A DNA stretch of 31,731 nt from M2408 sp044348665 (lineage in GTDB: Bacteria > Bacteroidota > Bacteroidia > Flavobacteriales_D > Crocinitomicaceae), in contig JBIKSI010000022.1 in the NCBI GenBank assembly GCA_044348665.1, positions 1-31,731 of the forward strand. The letters are read 5' to 3'. The notes under the pieces are model-generated. The model had not been told where the DNA came from, ran no database searches, and worked only from the letters and a program-made list of their open reading frames with translations. Shown in pieces: positions 1-8,725 of the stretch. A program made the position numbers and the translations under genes. Position 1 is the first letter of the stretch. Every line of letters begins with the position of its first letter.

Positions 1-2
1 TC

Positions 3-113
3 ACTAACTTCATTTCAAATCTTATTTCAGGCCTAATTGCGTATAGCTTTTTTCCTAAAAAACCAGCTATCAAATATGATGTAGATTTATCTTTACAATT
101 GGCACTTTATTAA
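3..113 (+). CDS. Transposase, C-terminal fragment (partial at window edge)
   Basis: An open frame runs from the window edge and ends at a TAA at 111-113, giving 36 residues that include SGLIAYSFFPKKPAIKY. It sits just inside an IS-like terminal inverted repeat (259-276), which is why it is read as the tail of a transposase. No catalytic residues are in view, so the IS family cannot be assigned. About 145 bp of non-coding DNA separate its stop from the IS end; this contains an inverted repeat (TTGAGTATT near 197 with AATACTCAA near 237) that may be the transposase terminator. The tail alone is too short for a firm call. Confidence 0.5.
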   Translation, partial: TNFISNLISGLIAYSFFPKKPAIKYDVDLSLQLALY

Positions 114-258
114 TCGAACTGAGGTTAGTACTAAACTTAGTCAATTTGGCTGAGCTAGTACAGTATTGCCTAAAAATTATCCTTTCAAAAATTTTGAGTA
201 TTCACCAAAATTATTTTTCAAATAGGAAATACTCAAATCTAGTTCAAATTAGGGTCTG

Positions 259-276
259 ACTTTTTCAGCAGGCCCT
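259..276. repeat. IS terminal inverted repeat (right end of left IS copy)
   Basis: The sequence actttttcagcaggccct is, as reverse complement, agggcctgctgaaaaagt. It matches the element that begins at 31685 (agggtctgctgaaaaagt) at 17 of 18 positions. This marks the outer end of the IS whose transposase tail lies at 3-113. The end sits inside a larger imperfect palindrome (247-280, 12 bp arms with one G-T pair). Confidence 0.6.
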
Positions 277-1451
277 AATTACAGCAGAAAGCAAGGTCAA
301 AATCGCGATAAATAATATAGCAGCATTTAAATTGAATAAATCAGCAATTATTCCATTTAAATCGCACCAATTGCATATCCTAAATCTCTCCATAAACGAA
401 ATATACCTACACTTTTTGCGCGATCTTCAGGATGCGTGTTTTCAGCCATTGTGGCTAAAAAAGTTGGGTAAACCAAGGCTGTTCCAAAACCTAGTGCAAC
501 AGAAAGGATGACGAAAAAGGGAAAGGTTTCCGCAATAGAAAATCCGAATAATGCCAAGGCTTGTAAGAACATTCCTATAAAAAGTAGGTTTTTTTTAGGG
601 AAAATATCAGACATTTTTCCTGTAAATAATTGTCCTAAACCCCAAACGGCTGGATAAATTGCTGTAATCATTCCAATTTCTCCCATGTTAAAATTTCGTT
701 GTGCCAAAATAATGGGAAAAATGCCCCAAACCATTCCATCATTTAAGTTATTCACTAATCCAGCTTGAGTTACGGTGCCTAAGGTTTTATGTATCCAAGT
801 CGTGTCCCAAAACACATGCTTTAATTTTGGAATCAAACTGTTTACTTTTTCTAAATTTACAAAATTGCGAGTGTCCTTCACTAGAAAAATACTTGAAAAT
901 AAACCCAAAATCACCAATACAATTCCGATGTAAAAAGGGTAGGGGCGAAGTCCATATTCACTGGCGATGTATCCACTAAGAAATGCCACAAGTGCCACTG
1001 AGATGTAACCCGCAAATTCGTTTAAACCCATCGCAAAACCTCGTTGTTTATCTCCAACTAAGTCAATTTTCATCACCACAGTGCTCGACCAAGCCAATCC
1101 TTGATTCACACCCAACAAAACGTTTGCGAAAATAATCCAATTCCAACTTGTGGCATAAATCATGATAAAGGGAATCGGAATTGCGAAAAGCCAAGCAAGG
1201 ATAAGTAAATTTTTCCTACCGAATTTATTTGCTAAAGTACCTGTAAAATAATTTGTTAAGGCCTTAGTGATTCCAAAGACAACAATGAAAGATAAAATCG
1301 CTGTCTTTGCCGCAAGGTGAAATTCTTTTTCGGCTAATTCAGGCAGAATTGAACGTTCCATTCCAACCATCCCACCCACAAATGCGTTGACAATTACCAA
1401 TAATGTAAACTGTTTCCAATTTTCTTTTAAGCTTAGACTTATTTCCTTCAT
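265..1451 (-). pseudogene. MFS transporter, frameshifted and cut by an IS
   Basis: The intact part (357-1451, 364 residues) is a major facilitator superfamily permease: hydrophobic segments throughout, the loop-2/3 type sequence NYFTGTLANKFGRKN near residues 67-81, and a second-half equivalent GQLFTGKMSDIFPKKN. The frame stops after GYAIGAI, one helix short of the usual twelve. The missing last helix is still encoded in another frame (GIIADLFNLNAAILFIAILT), reached if one T is restored in the ATTT run near 357-362. That second frame runs into the IS end and stops at a TGA at 265-267 supplied by the inverted repeat. Substrate unknown. A sequencing error could explain the frameshift but not the IS truncation. 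Confidence 0.75.
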
Positions 1452-1459
1452 ACTATTTG

Positions 1460-1467
1460 CAAAGATA
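1460..1467 (-). promoter_or_regulatory. -7 promoter box of the MFS gene
   Basis: On the minus strand this reads TATCTTTG, an exact match to the Bacteroidota -7 consensus TAnnTTTG. It ends only 8 bases before the ATG, so the mRNA would have almost no leader. The -33 element is poor. Confidence 0.5.
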
Positions 1468-1481
1468 CAAATACCAAGGAA

Positions 1482-2108
1482 CTAAGCTAAAAACTCTCTT
1501 ACGTGCTTTTGCAATGTTGATTTTACGCTTTCCCAAGTTTGACCACTAATGCTAATTGGGTTTTCATCTTCCTCAGCATCATGAAAGTAAATTATCGCTT
1601 GAGGAATTGAAATTAACATCATATTGTCTGGGTACTTTTGGTGATAAAAGTCAATTATCTGCCTTAAATTGAATTTCCGAAGTAGGATTTCTAAGTCGTA
1701 AAAATCTTTTTTCTTGGAACGCTTTAAAATTGCAAAAATTTTCATAGCAGCAATATCTTCGTCACTAAACATTCGTACATCTTCGATGATATCTACGTTT
1801 CTGATTAATTTAAAAAAATGATGCTTAATGATGTCAACTTTTACGCCATCAATTTCACAAAAAATACCCACAGGATTGTTATCTCTTTTATAAACAGTAT
1901 TAGGAAAATTATCTAAGATTGCATTTAATATTTCTTCTTTTTCAAAATTTTCAGTTGAGAATAAATCTAAATCAACAGAAATTCTATGTCCATGTTTTAA
2001 GGATAACGCTGTCCCACCTACCAAATAGAAATTTTTGAATTCTTTTAGCTTTAGGATGGATTTTAATAAATCCAATGTTGCTGGTTCGATTGTGCTGAGG
2101 TGTAACAT
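1482..2108 (-). CDS. AbiEii-family nucleotidyltransferase (toxin-like)
   Basis: 208 residues. The N-terminal part carries the minimal nucleotidyltransferase signature YLVGGTALSL (residues 28-37) followed by HRISVDLDLFS (41-51), with the paired acidic residues D46 and D48 expected to bind the catalytic metal. This is the pattern of the AbiEii/AbiGii toxin family, whose characterised members transfer nucleotides to RNA or GTP-type substrates and act in type IV toxin-antitoxin or abortive-infection pairs. Target unknown here. It overlaps the upstream 100-residue gene by 46 bp, so the two are translated from one message. It is shorter than classical AbiEii (about 300 residues). Confidence 0.75.
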   Translation of the reverse strand: MLHLSTIEPATLDLLKSILKLKEFKNFYLVGGTALSLKHGHRISVDLDLFSTENFEKEEILNAILDNFPNTVYKRDNNPVGIFCEIDGVKVDIIKHHFFKLIRNVDIIEDVRMFSDEDIAAMKIFAILKRSKKKDFYDLEILLRKFNLRQIIDFYHQKYPDNMMLISIPQAIIYFHDAEEDENPISISGQTWESVKSTLQKHVREFLA

Positions 2109-2365
2109 CTAAATTCATTTATATTTTTATCTAAAATAGCGGATGCCAAATAAATTGTATTCAATGACAACCATTTTGCATTCAAAAGAACTTCCCGAAT
2201 GCGTTCATCACCATAATACCTTCTGCAATTGCGAATATCATCTATATCACCTCGTTCAAAAACGCGCTCAATTACAAAAGCACTGCGCAGATTGTAATCA
2301 ATATTTTCAAAATCAACATCCCAAAAGATGCTTTTCATAAAAACGGGTTTTTCTTTTTTTGACAT
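2063..2365 (-). CDS. DUF6922-like partner of AbiEii (antitoxin candidate)
   Basis: 100 residues. The core FWDVDFENIDYNLRSAFVIE and ERGDIDDIRNCRRYYGDERI resembles the small DUF6922-type proteins commonly encoded directly upstream of AbiEii-like genes. The start is supported by a promoter ending just ahead of it. The last approximately 15 residues, read inside the overlap with the toxin gene, look unlike the rest. Role as antitoxin or as RNA/DNA-binding regulator is inferred only from position. Confidence 0.6.
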   Translation of the reverse strand: MSKKEKPVFMKSIFWDVDFENIDYNLRSAFVIERVFERGDIDDIRNCRRYYGDERIREVLLNAKWLSLNTIYLASAILDKNINEFRCYTSAQSNQQHWIY

Positions 2366-2369
2366 ACTA

Positions 2370-2401
2370 CAAATTTAGTGAAATTTTTAGAGTTTTACAA
2401 A
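2370..2401 (-). promoter_or_regulatory. Promoter of the AbiEii pair
   Basis: Minus-strand TTTG (2398-2401), 20 bp spacer, then TAAATTTG (2370-2377), an exact -7 consensus match. The -7 box lies within 5 bp of the start codon, so the transcript is leaderless or nearly so. Confidence 0.6.
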
Positions 2402-2418
2402 AAAGCATAAAATCACAT

Positions 2419-4824
2419 TTATTTCCTAAACTTATACTGCAAAGTAAAATAAAAACTTCTTCCGTCGGAAGGCAGTATCCCTGGACCAGGATAGGCAGTT
2501 GCTCGACGTGTGTAATAGGAACTATTCAATACATTATTGATTCCAGCTTCTGCTTGAAACCATTTTTTAAACTCGTATCTAATGGAAAAATCCATAACCG
2601 AATAAGCTGGAATAAAACCAATTACAGCATCGCCACTCGCTTCGAAGGCATTTGATGCATCAGCATATTGTCCACTATTGTAAGAAAATTGAATTTGTGT
2701 GGTGAATTGTTTTGTTTTGAATTTAATTCCAGAACGCAGCATAATAGGACTGACATATTCCACCTCTTTTCCAACAAAATTTGCTTCTTTGGAACGAATA
2801 TAAGTCGCTCTGATGTATGAAAAATTTACAAATGCAGACAAAGAATTTTTCGCAGAATCATTATACGCCCTGAAAAAGTCCATTTCAGCGAATGCTTCCA
2901 AACCATAGTTGCGTGCATCCCCAATGTTTGTGCGGATTTTATTTACTCCATTTGGTTCTGGCGCGAGACCAATTTTATTTCCATAAAATAAATGAAATAA
3001 GGCTACGTCGACATACAAATAAGGTTTTACTGCTCCTCGAAAACCAATTTCTGTGGTAGAACCAAATTCGTCCTTCATTAAGGTGTCAACAATCACATTT
3101 GGATTACTAACTCGAATGTCATTGAAATTTACTGCACGGTAATTCAAACAGAAATTCCCGTAAATCGAGGTATAAGTAGATGGACGAAACGACATTCCTG
3201 CCCCAAAAAGAGGAACAGTTCTTTTTAAGGAATTTGTGTCGCTAATTTGATAAATCCCTAGAGTATCATTGTTTAAAGGATGAATCGAATATTTTTTGTA
3301 AAATCCTTGCGACGAACTTTGAATGTAATCCAATCGAAAACCTGCATTTGCTGTGAGTTTTGATCCAATGAACCAAATATTGTCCATGAAAAATGAAGCG
3401 TTCTGTGATGGAAAATCGTAATGAGAATATTCTAAATCTCGCGGGTTTAAAAAGGTGAAGTTTGCATCGGAACTATCACTTGCCAAACCTTGAAGTGAAC
3501 TTGTTAATCCTTGATAATAACGAACTCCAGTTAAAAATGCTGCCTTTGTTTTTAGTTCCGAGTTTTTCTTTCCAAACGAATAGCGAGTTAAAAATCGTGC
3601 TTCTGCTCCTGCATTTTTAAAATCTCCTGCAATTAATTCTCGATTCCCTCCCAAATCAGCCTGATTGATTTTCCCTAAAAACCCTAAGGAATAACGATTA
3701 GAGTTCATTCCAAAAGCACGAATGTTAAACACAGATTTTTTTGAAATTTCAAAATCGTAGTGCAAAGCCAAAATATTCCAGTTTACTTCGAACCAATTTC
3801 GTTCACGGATACTTTGCTTTGGATCTTGGAGAAACATTCCATCTGTCAATCCACCAGCTTGCTGCGCATCGTATTTCATTCCCGTGTATTCTAGTCTAAT
3901 TTGCTGCTTTTCATTGATGGAATAGCCAAGTTGTGCGAAAAATTGATGTTGTAAAAACTCACTGTTTAAGCGATAACCATCACCTTTTTTTACTTGATGA
4001 TAAACTTGGTATTCAAATCGTTTAGCCGTTCCACTTATGCGGTTGAAACTTCCGAAATAGCCAAAACTTCCAACTGTATTTCGAGAGGTAAACTCAAAAG
4101 GAGAATTTTTTACAGGATCTTTGATGACGAAATTCATTAATCCTCCAAATTGTGTTCCGTATTGTAAAGATGCTGAGCCTCGTATGATTTCTATTTGAGA
4201 AAGTGCTTCGAGCGGAGGAGTATAGTAACTTTCTGGATAACCTAAGGCGTCTGCACTGATGTCATAACCATTCTGACGTGTGTTGAAATTGGCAGCGCGA
4301 TTAGGGGAAAGTCCTCTGCCTCCAACTCCCATTTGGATGCCAGCACCATCACTTTCCCAAATGTTCAAACCAGGAACTTTAGCAAATAATTCACGTGGAT
4401 TCCCTGTAGATTTTGCTCCGTTTTGACTTTCCGTTTGGATAATTGAACTGGTTCCCGTTGCAATTTGAACACCTTTTACAGGAGGTAAATATCCAATATC
4501 GAATAAATTATTTCTTTTCTGAATGACTTTGATTTCGTCGATTTGCTGCAATTTTTCCAGAATTACAAGTGAATTAGATAGAAAAAGTTCTTCTACAGAT
4601 ATCGTTTTTTGCTCAAAATCTGGATGAATAAATTGAATAGAATCTTCTAACTTTTGATTTAATAAAAATTTCCCTTCAAAATTGGTATACACTTTTTCTG
4701 TGCCAGAAATAACCAAAACGCCCTGAATTTTCCCTTTGTTTTGGTCCATGACAATTCCATCCACTTGCGAAAAAAAGTGATTAATACAAAAAAATGCAAC
4801 AAATATCAGAAGGGTTCTAACCAT
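2419..4824 (-). CDS. TonB-dependent outer-membrane receptor, FecA-like
   Basis: 801 residues. A signal peptide (1-20, ending HFFSQ) is followed by a carboxypeptidase-regulatory-like domain (about 21-100), a plug domain (about 110-235) and a 22-strand barrel ending in an aromatic-rich FYFTLQYKFRK. The plug has RGLSPNRAANFNTRQNGYD and IEIIRGSASLQYGTQFGGLM, strikingly like ferric-dicitrate (FecA) type receptors. It should import an iron chelate, energised by TonB. It is last in the operon, after imelysin and the HTTM gene, and overlaps the HTTM stop by 19 bp, so translation is probably coupled. The substrate (ferric citrate or other) is inferred. Confidence 0.85.
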   Translation of the reverse strand: MVRTLLIFVAFFCINHFFSQVDGIVMDQNKGKIQGVLVISGTEKVYTNFEGKFLLNQKLEDSIQFIHPDFEQKTISVEELFLSNSLVILEKLQQIDEIKVIQKRNNLFDIGYLPPVKGVQIATGTSSIIQTESQNGAKSTGNPRELFAKVPGLNIWESDGAGIQMGVGGRGLSPNRAANFNTRQNGYDISADALGYPESYYTPPLEALSQIEIIRGSASLQYGTQFGGLMNFVIKDPVKNSPFEFTSRNTVGSFGYFGSFNRISGTAKRFEYQVYHQVKKGDGYRLNSEFLQHQFFAQLGYSINEKQQIRLEYTGMKYDAQQAGGLTDGMFLQDPKQSIRERNWFEVNWNILALHYDFEISKKSVFNIRAFGMNSNRYSLGFLGKINQADLGGNRELIAGDFKNAGAEARFLTRYSFGKKNSELKTKAAFLTGVRYYQGLTSSLQGLASDSSDANFTFLNPRDLEYSHYDFPSQNASFFMDNIWFIGSKLTANAGFRLDYIQSSSQGFYKKYSIHPLNNDTLGIYQISDTNSLKRTVPLFGAGMSFRPSTYTSIYGNFCLNYRAVNFNDIRVSNPNVIVDTLMKDEFGSTTEIGFRGAVKPYLYVDVALFHLFYGNKIGLAPEPNGVNKIRTNIGDARNYGLEAFAEMDFFRAYNDSAKNSLSAFVNFSYIRATYIRSKEANFVGKEVEYVSPIMLRSGIKFKTKQFTTQIQFSYNSGQYADASNAFEASGDAVIGFIPAYSVMDFSIRYEFKKWFQAEAGINNVLNSSYYTRRATAYPGPGILPSDGRSFYFTLQYKFRK

Positions 4825-6170
4825 GTTCGGGGCGCTAAATTATTCTTTATTTGTGTTAAATCAATTTTTTTTGATACAAATTCTTTGCTTGACCTGCCAT
4901 TTAAACTAACAAAAATTGAGGCATGAACACTTGGGTTTTTAAGTCGATGGCTTTGATTTGCAAAGATAAAAGTGGTATCTTGAAATTTATCTTTTAAAAA
5001 ATTGGCGTATTGCAAAATAATATCAGCTTGCGTTGCCATTTGATCTTCCTGAGTTGCGGTTAAAAAATCAGAATTTTGGATTTCAATTTCGCCTCCGTTA
5101 TTTCTATCTTTTAAGTAAAAAGTGGCACTTCCTTCCTTGTGCATGAGCATAACTCTCCAAGAAAATCGCATTCCTTCTTCCGACCAATATAAATTCCCTG
5201 GATAAAGCAAATAGCGAAATGGAAATGCAATTTGAAAGGCAATGTAAAGTGATAATGTGCAGATAATAAATCTGTTATAAAATGAACTTTTTATTTTCTG
5301 AATTTGATTCCCATCTTGAAATGGAATCCATTTTTTTAGAAAATCTATGATTTTTTGGTGGAATTCATCTGAAAAGAAAATTAATGTTGAAAAAATCATT
5401 ACCCACGGAAATACTCCAATCGGGAAAAGTAACCATGTTACCAAATGGAAAATAATTACAACAAAATAGGCAAATTTTCTTGTTTTTTTGAGACTCAAGA
5501 AAAATGGAATTGTTAAGTCGTAAATACAACCAAACCATGAAAATGCAAAAGCCAAAAAACTAGAAGCAAACAATCCTCCCAAAAGCGGTAAATCTCTGTA
5601 AGCTTGCAACCAAATTTTTAAGGGTTGAGCTTCAAGAAGCCAGTCCGAATTCAATTTTGCGTAACCTGCAAACCAATATACAATTCCCAATTGAAAACGA
5701 ATGATCCAAATGGTCCAAGCTGAAACTTCTTTGCCTTGTATTTCAGGATTTCGAGCAGAATCGATTGAAAAATTTTTATTTGCAGGAAGGAAAATTAGCA
5801 AAAATGAAATTAAACTCACAAAATAATAATGATTTAGGTAGAATGATTTATCCAGCAATTCAACATAAGTAAAACAAACAAAAAACATGATAGTTGAAAG
5901 TCTGTAAAAGGCTCCCAAAAGAATTCCGATACTTGCGAAAAACATTAGAATAAAAGGCAGATACATCCAATTTCCTGGTAATACTTTAATCCAATCAAAA
6001 CCATAAAATGTAAAATGAAATGGAGGATTTATGTATAATTCTGCCACCCAACCTTTAGAAATAAAACGTAAAACCCCAAATAGCATCAATGCTCCAAAAA
6101 TGATTCTAAAAACCACCAATGGAGCAATGTTTACCTGTTTAAAAAATATTTTTTCTACTTTGGAATTCAT
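4806..6170 (-). CDS. HTTM domain membrane protein (vitamin K-dependent carboxylase-like fold)
   Basis: 454 residues with several membrane segments in the first 320 and a soluble C-terminal part. The sequence LLDKSFYLNHYYFVSLISF (about 102-120) matches the conserved core of HTTM proteins, the bacterial relatives of the gamma-carboxylase membrane domain. Enzymatic activity is not established for the bacterial group. In Bacteroidota this type often accompanies imelysin and a TonB receptor, as here. A 123 bp gap to the imelysin gene holds no clear terminator or promoter, so it probably belongs to the same operon. Confidence 0.75.
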   Translation of the reverse strand: MNSKVEKIFFKQVNIAPLVVFRIIFGALMLFGVLRFISKGWVAELYINPPFHFTFYGFDWIKVLPGNWMYLPFILMFFASIGILLGAFYRLSTIMFFVCFTYVELLDKSFYLNHYYFVSLISFLLIFLPANKNFSIDSARNPEIQGKEVSAWTIWIIRFQLGIVYWFAGYAKLNSDWLLEAQPLKIWLQAYRDLPLLGGLFASSFLAFAFSWFGCIYDLTIPFFLSLKKTRKFAYFVVIIFHLVTWLLFPIGVFPWVMIFSTLIFFSDEFHQKIIDFLKKWIPFQDGNQIQKIKSSFYNRFIICTLSLYIAFQIAFPFRYLLYPGNLYWSEEGMRFSWRVMLMHKEGSATFYLKDRNNGGEIEIQNSDFLTATQEDQMATQADIILQYANFLKDKFQDTTFIFANQSHRLKNPSVHASIFVSLNGRSSKEFVSKKIDLTQIKNNLAPRTWLEPF

Positions 6171-6293
6171 TTTAAAAAAAGTTGATTTCGAATCACTACA
6201 ACAAGCTCACTTTAAACAAGTTCAATGCATCGCAATGCACCGCCGCTCAATCAACAGTAATACTAACCATTAACTACTAACTATAAACTAAAC

Positions 6294-7346
6294 TTAATCC
6301 CCATCATTATCCTGATACGTAATCAATATTCCGAAGGCCGATGTCATGTCTGTTTTAAGGTAAACCAATGAATTTTGAACATAAGTATAATAATCGTCCA
6401 CCGTTTGGCTTGAGTTTACCATCATGTTTTCCAAATCGCTTGTCCAAGTTTGAGGTTCAGCAATCATGAAATCAAGGCGAGTGCTGATAGTCGAGTTTAA
6501 ACTAGTTTTTTCTAAAACAATCAAATAATCGTCAAATCCAATTCCGTTTAAACCTGTGTAAACACTTCTAAAAGTCTTGAAATTTTCCAAAATCAATTCT
6601 TTACCAATTTTTGAATACCTTGCTTCTAAATATTCTAAGCGCTGAATACCAAGACTTTGTTTTCCTAGTGGAATACCAATTTTGGAGTTTTTTAATAAAT
6701 CGTAATCTTTGCAAAAAGCGTTTACTAATTGAGAAAATGGACTCGTTGAACTTGTTCCAGTTCCATCAATAAATGTAGCCCTGTAAGTAGACCAATTAGT
6801 TACAACGTAGTTTGTTTCGCTCGTAATTTTTTCTAATAAATCACTTACATATTGCTGACGATTTGTGTTTTGCAAGTTTGAAAGTGCATTAGTTTCAAAA
6901 AATAAATAATCCATAGCAGGTAAACCAATGGCAGAGACATTTGAAAAAGTTGCCAAATCATAATTTCCTGAAGAGATATTTGACTCAATGACACTTGTAT
7001 CGGTTGGGAAAGTACCTAAAGCTCCAGGTAATGCATTATTCATCGCAGGACCAAAATCGATAAATTTGACTTTTTGGAATGAAATATAGGCTGATTTCCA
7101 ACTAGTTTGTACAAGAACTAAATTTTCCTGCGAAGGATTTGCTTTGAAAGCTGTCCAATTTGAATTCAAGTTGTCAAGCTTCCCTTTCAATTCATTGTAT
7201 GATGGAATAATCCAATTATCAGCTAAGTTTACTAATATATCTTTTTTCTCAAAAGTATCTGTTGGTTTGGTTTGTTTGTCTTTGCAAGAAACTGCCAAGC
7301 TCAATAAACTTAGAGATAAGATTCCTATTATTCTAATATTTCGCAT
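6294..7346 (-). CDS. Imelysin-family lipoprotein
   Basis: 350 residues. The N-terminus is a lipoprotein signal with lipobox LAVSC (Cys21). The fold-typical sequence AIGLPAMDYLFFE (about 140-152) and helical composition place it in the imelysin (peptidase M75/ICMP) family, iron-regulated envelope proteins thought to bind iron or haem rather than to be proteases. It overlaps the preceding DUF4856 gene by 14 bp and is followed by the HTTM and receptor genes, which supports a joint role in iron uptake. Ligand not proven. Confidence 0.8.
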   Translation of the reverse strand: MRNIRIIGILSLSLLSLAVSCKDKQTKPTDTFEKKDILVNLADNWIIPSYNELKGKLDNLNSNWTAFKANPSQENLVLVQTSWKSAYISFQKVKFIDFGPAMNNALPGALGTFPTDTSVIESNISSGNYDLATFSNVSAIGLPAMDYLFFETNALSNLQNTNRQQYVSDLLEKITSETNYVVTNWSTYRATFIDGTGTSSTSPFSQLVNAFCKDYDLLKNSKIGIPLGKQSLGIQRLEYLEARYSKIGKELILENFKTFRSVYTGLNGIGFDDYLIVLEKTSLNSTISTRLDFMIAEPQTWTSDLENMMVNSSQTVDDYYTYVQNSLVYLKTDMTSAFGILITYQDNDGD

Positions 7347-8466
7347 CTAAATCTGCTTTAATTTCGTTAATTTTTGCAAGTGATAAATTCCAAAAGTTAG
7401 TTCCAAATTTTGCTAAAATGGCATCTAATTCCGCATTTGAAAATCTTCTAGTATCAAGTGGAGCATATCTTAAACATAAAGTGAAAGCATAAGCTTCTGA
7501 AACCACATGTAAAAATTTAGCTTGATCTGTTCCAAAGCTGTTTGCTGCATCTGTCAAATATTGCATCGCAGAATAAGCGGAAACATTTTCCCACGTCTTT
7601 TTAATTTCAACAATTGCTGCATCTCTATCGGAATAAGCATCATTAACAATTGCTGCTCTACCTTTCAAGAAATTGTCCATTAATATTTTGTTGGAACCTA
7701 AACTTGTATTTTGTGAATTTGAATATTTACCCCAAAAATCTGCTGGAATAATGGCTGGAAAGCTTTGGTCAACACCAAAATATCCAAATGCTTCGTCCCA
7801 ATGGTGTTCCATTTGTGTGTAATTATATCCTGAAACAGCAGTTGTATTGTCCACATTCATTTTTGCTTCTGAAAAGTAAGAATTCAATGCTTGATTCATA
7901 AATACAGCTCCCATCAAACCTTTTTCAATAAGTTGAAGGTACTCAACACCATTTTTGCTAAAAAGGTATGTTTTATTGTCTGAAGTCGTTAATTTCCCAG
8001 CTTGACCGCTACTTGCTGCTTGAGAGAATTCGTTACTTGCTATTGCCATTGAGTCCATAAATCCTTCAAAGAGTACTCTGTCTAATTCGAAACATTTGTC
8101 TTTTAGTTGTTTTGATGATGTAAAAGAAAAAGCTCCGTTTGCGTTTCCATTTGTGTTAGCGAACATATCTTTTAGTTGCTGAGCATTTAAAGCTGCACTC
8201 GTTCCAGTTTTTAAGTAAACAACTATTTCACGTAGTTGGTTCAGTCTTTCTGTTTGACCATCGTAATTTACGGTTGAAACTCCACTTGCGTCTGCAAAAG
8301 AATAAGTGGTCGGTATGCTATAAGTTGGCTCATCAAAAACACAAGACCCATCATCCTTTTTTGCTTCTGAATTGTAATTAAGTGCTGTTTCATCTGTGCA
8401 ACCTTCTTTTTTGCATGAAGTAAGCAATATGGTAATTGCTGATGTAATTAAAAGAATTTTTTTCAT
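7333..8466 (-). CDS. DUF4856 lipoprotein
   Basis: 377 residues. Lipobox LLTSC (Cys18) is followed by a short Cys-rich, calcium-loop-like segment (GCTDETALNYNSEAKKDDGS, about 22-41) frequently found at the N-terminus of Bacteroidota surface proteins. The rest matches the DUF4856 family in sequence character, including MEHHWDEAFGYFG. Function unknown. DUF4856 genes are typically first in operons with imelysin. Its transcript should begin about 145 bp upstream and carry two short palindrome-like repeats in the leader. Confidence 0.75.
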   Translation of the reverse strand: MKKILLITSAITILLTSCKKEGCTDETALNYNSEAKKDDGSCVFDEPTYSIPTTYSFADASGVSTVNYDGQTERLNQLREIVVYLKTGTSAALNAQQLKDMFANTNGNANGAFSFTSSKQLKDKCFELDRVLFEGFMDSMAIASNEFSQAASSGQAGKLTTSDNKTYLFSKNGVEYLQLIEKGLMGAVFMNQALNSYFSEAKMNVDNTTAVSGYNYTQMEHHWDEAFGYFGVDQSFPAIIPADFWGKYSNSQNTSLGSNKILMDNFLKGRAAIVNDAYSDRDAAIVEIKKTWENVSAYSAMQYLTDAANSFGTDQAKFLHVVSEAYAFTLCLRYAPLDTRRFSNAELDAILAKFGTNFWNLSLAKINEIKADLDAKY

Positions 8467-8524
8467 CGCTTTTTTAATTTTGTTTTATTTATAACTACAG
8501 TTTTTTTATGACTGCATTTTTGTT

Positions 8525-8592
8525 AGCCAGCTATCGCTTTTTAAGTACAGCAACTGCTCTAACGTTTGTTGTTATCGCCAGCTATCGCTGGC
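8525..8592. repeat. Short palindromic repeat, one partial and one full copy
   Basis: A full palindrome GCCAGC-TATC-GCTGGC lies at 8577-8592 and an incomplete copy (agccagctatcgct) at 8525-8538, 52 bp apart. Both fall in the presumed leader of the iron operon. They could be dispersed intergenic repeats or leader hairpins. Confidence 0.6.
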
Positions 8593-8596
8593 TCTT

Positions 8597-8614
8597 ATTT
8601 AGAATTATTTTAAA
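8597..8614. promoter_or_regulatory. Fur-box-like operator candidate
   Basis: The sequence atttagaattattttaaa is an AT-rich imperfect inverted repeat with the TTAGAAT-type half sites of flavobacterial Fur boxes. It lies exactly where transcription from the adjacent promoter should begin, a typical repressor position. Assignment to Fur is inferred from this and from the iron-uptake genes. Confidence 0.35.
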
Positions 8615-8619
8615 CAAGA

Positions 8620-8650
8620 CAAAAGTATAGGAGATGAAGTTTTCTTGCAA
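8620..8650 (-). promoter_or_regulatory. Promoter of the iron-uptake operon
   Basis: Minus strand: TTG (8648-8650), 20 bp spacer, TACTTTTG (8620-8627), matching the Bacteroidota consensus. Transcription would start near 8613 and lead into the DUF4856 gene. Confidence 0.65.
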
Positions 8651-8673
8651 TACCTTATTTATGGTATTTTTAA

Positions 8674-8707
8674 AATAAAAAACCCGACTCTCAAAAGAAT
8701 CGGGTTT
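8674..8707 (-). terminator. Intrinsic terminator of the outer-membrane protein gene
   Basis: An 8 bp stem (AAACCCGA at 8680-8687 with TCGGGTTT at 8700-8707) followed on the minus strand by a T-rich tract. It lies 19 bp after the stop of the gene at 8726-9373. Confidence 0.85.
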
Positions 8708-8725
8708 GCTAAAGTATAAATTATT

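Noticed and set aside
355..365. Programmed -1 frameshift in the MFS gene
   Set aside because: No slippery heptamer is in the correct phase, and the extended frame is cut by the IS anyway.
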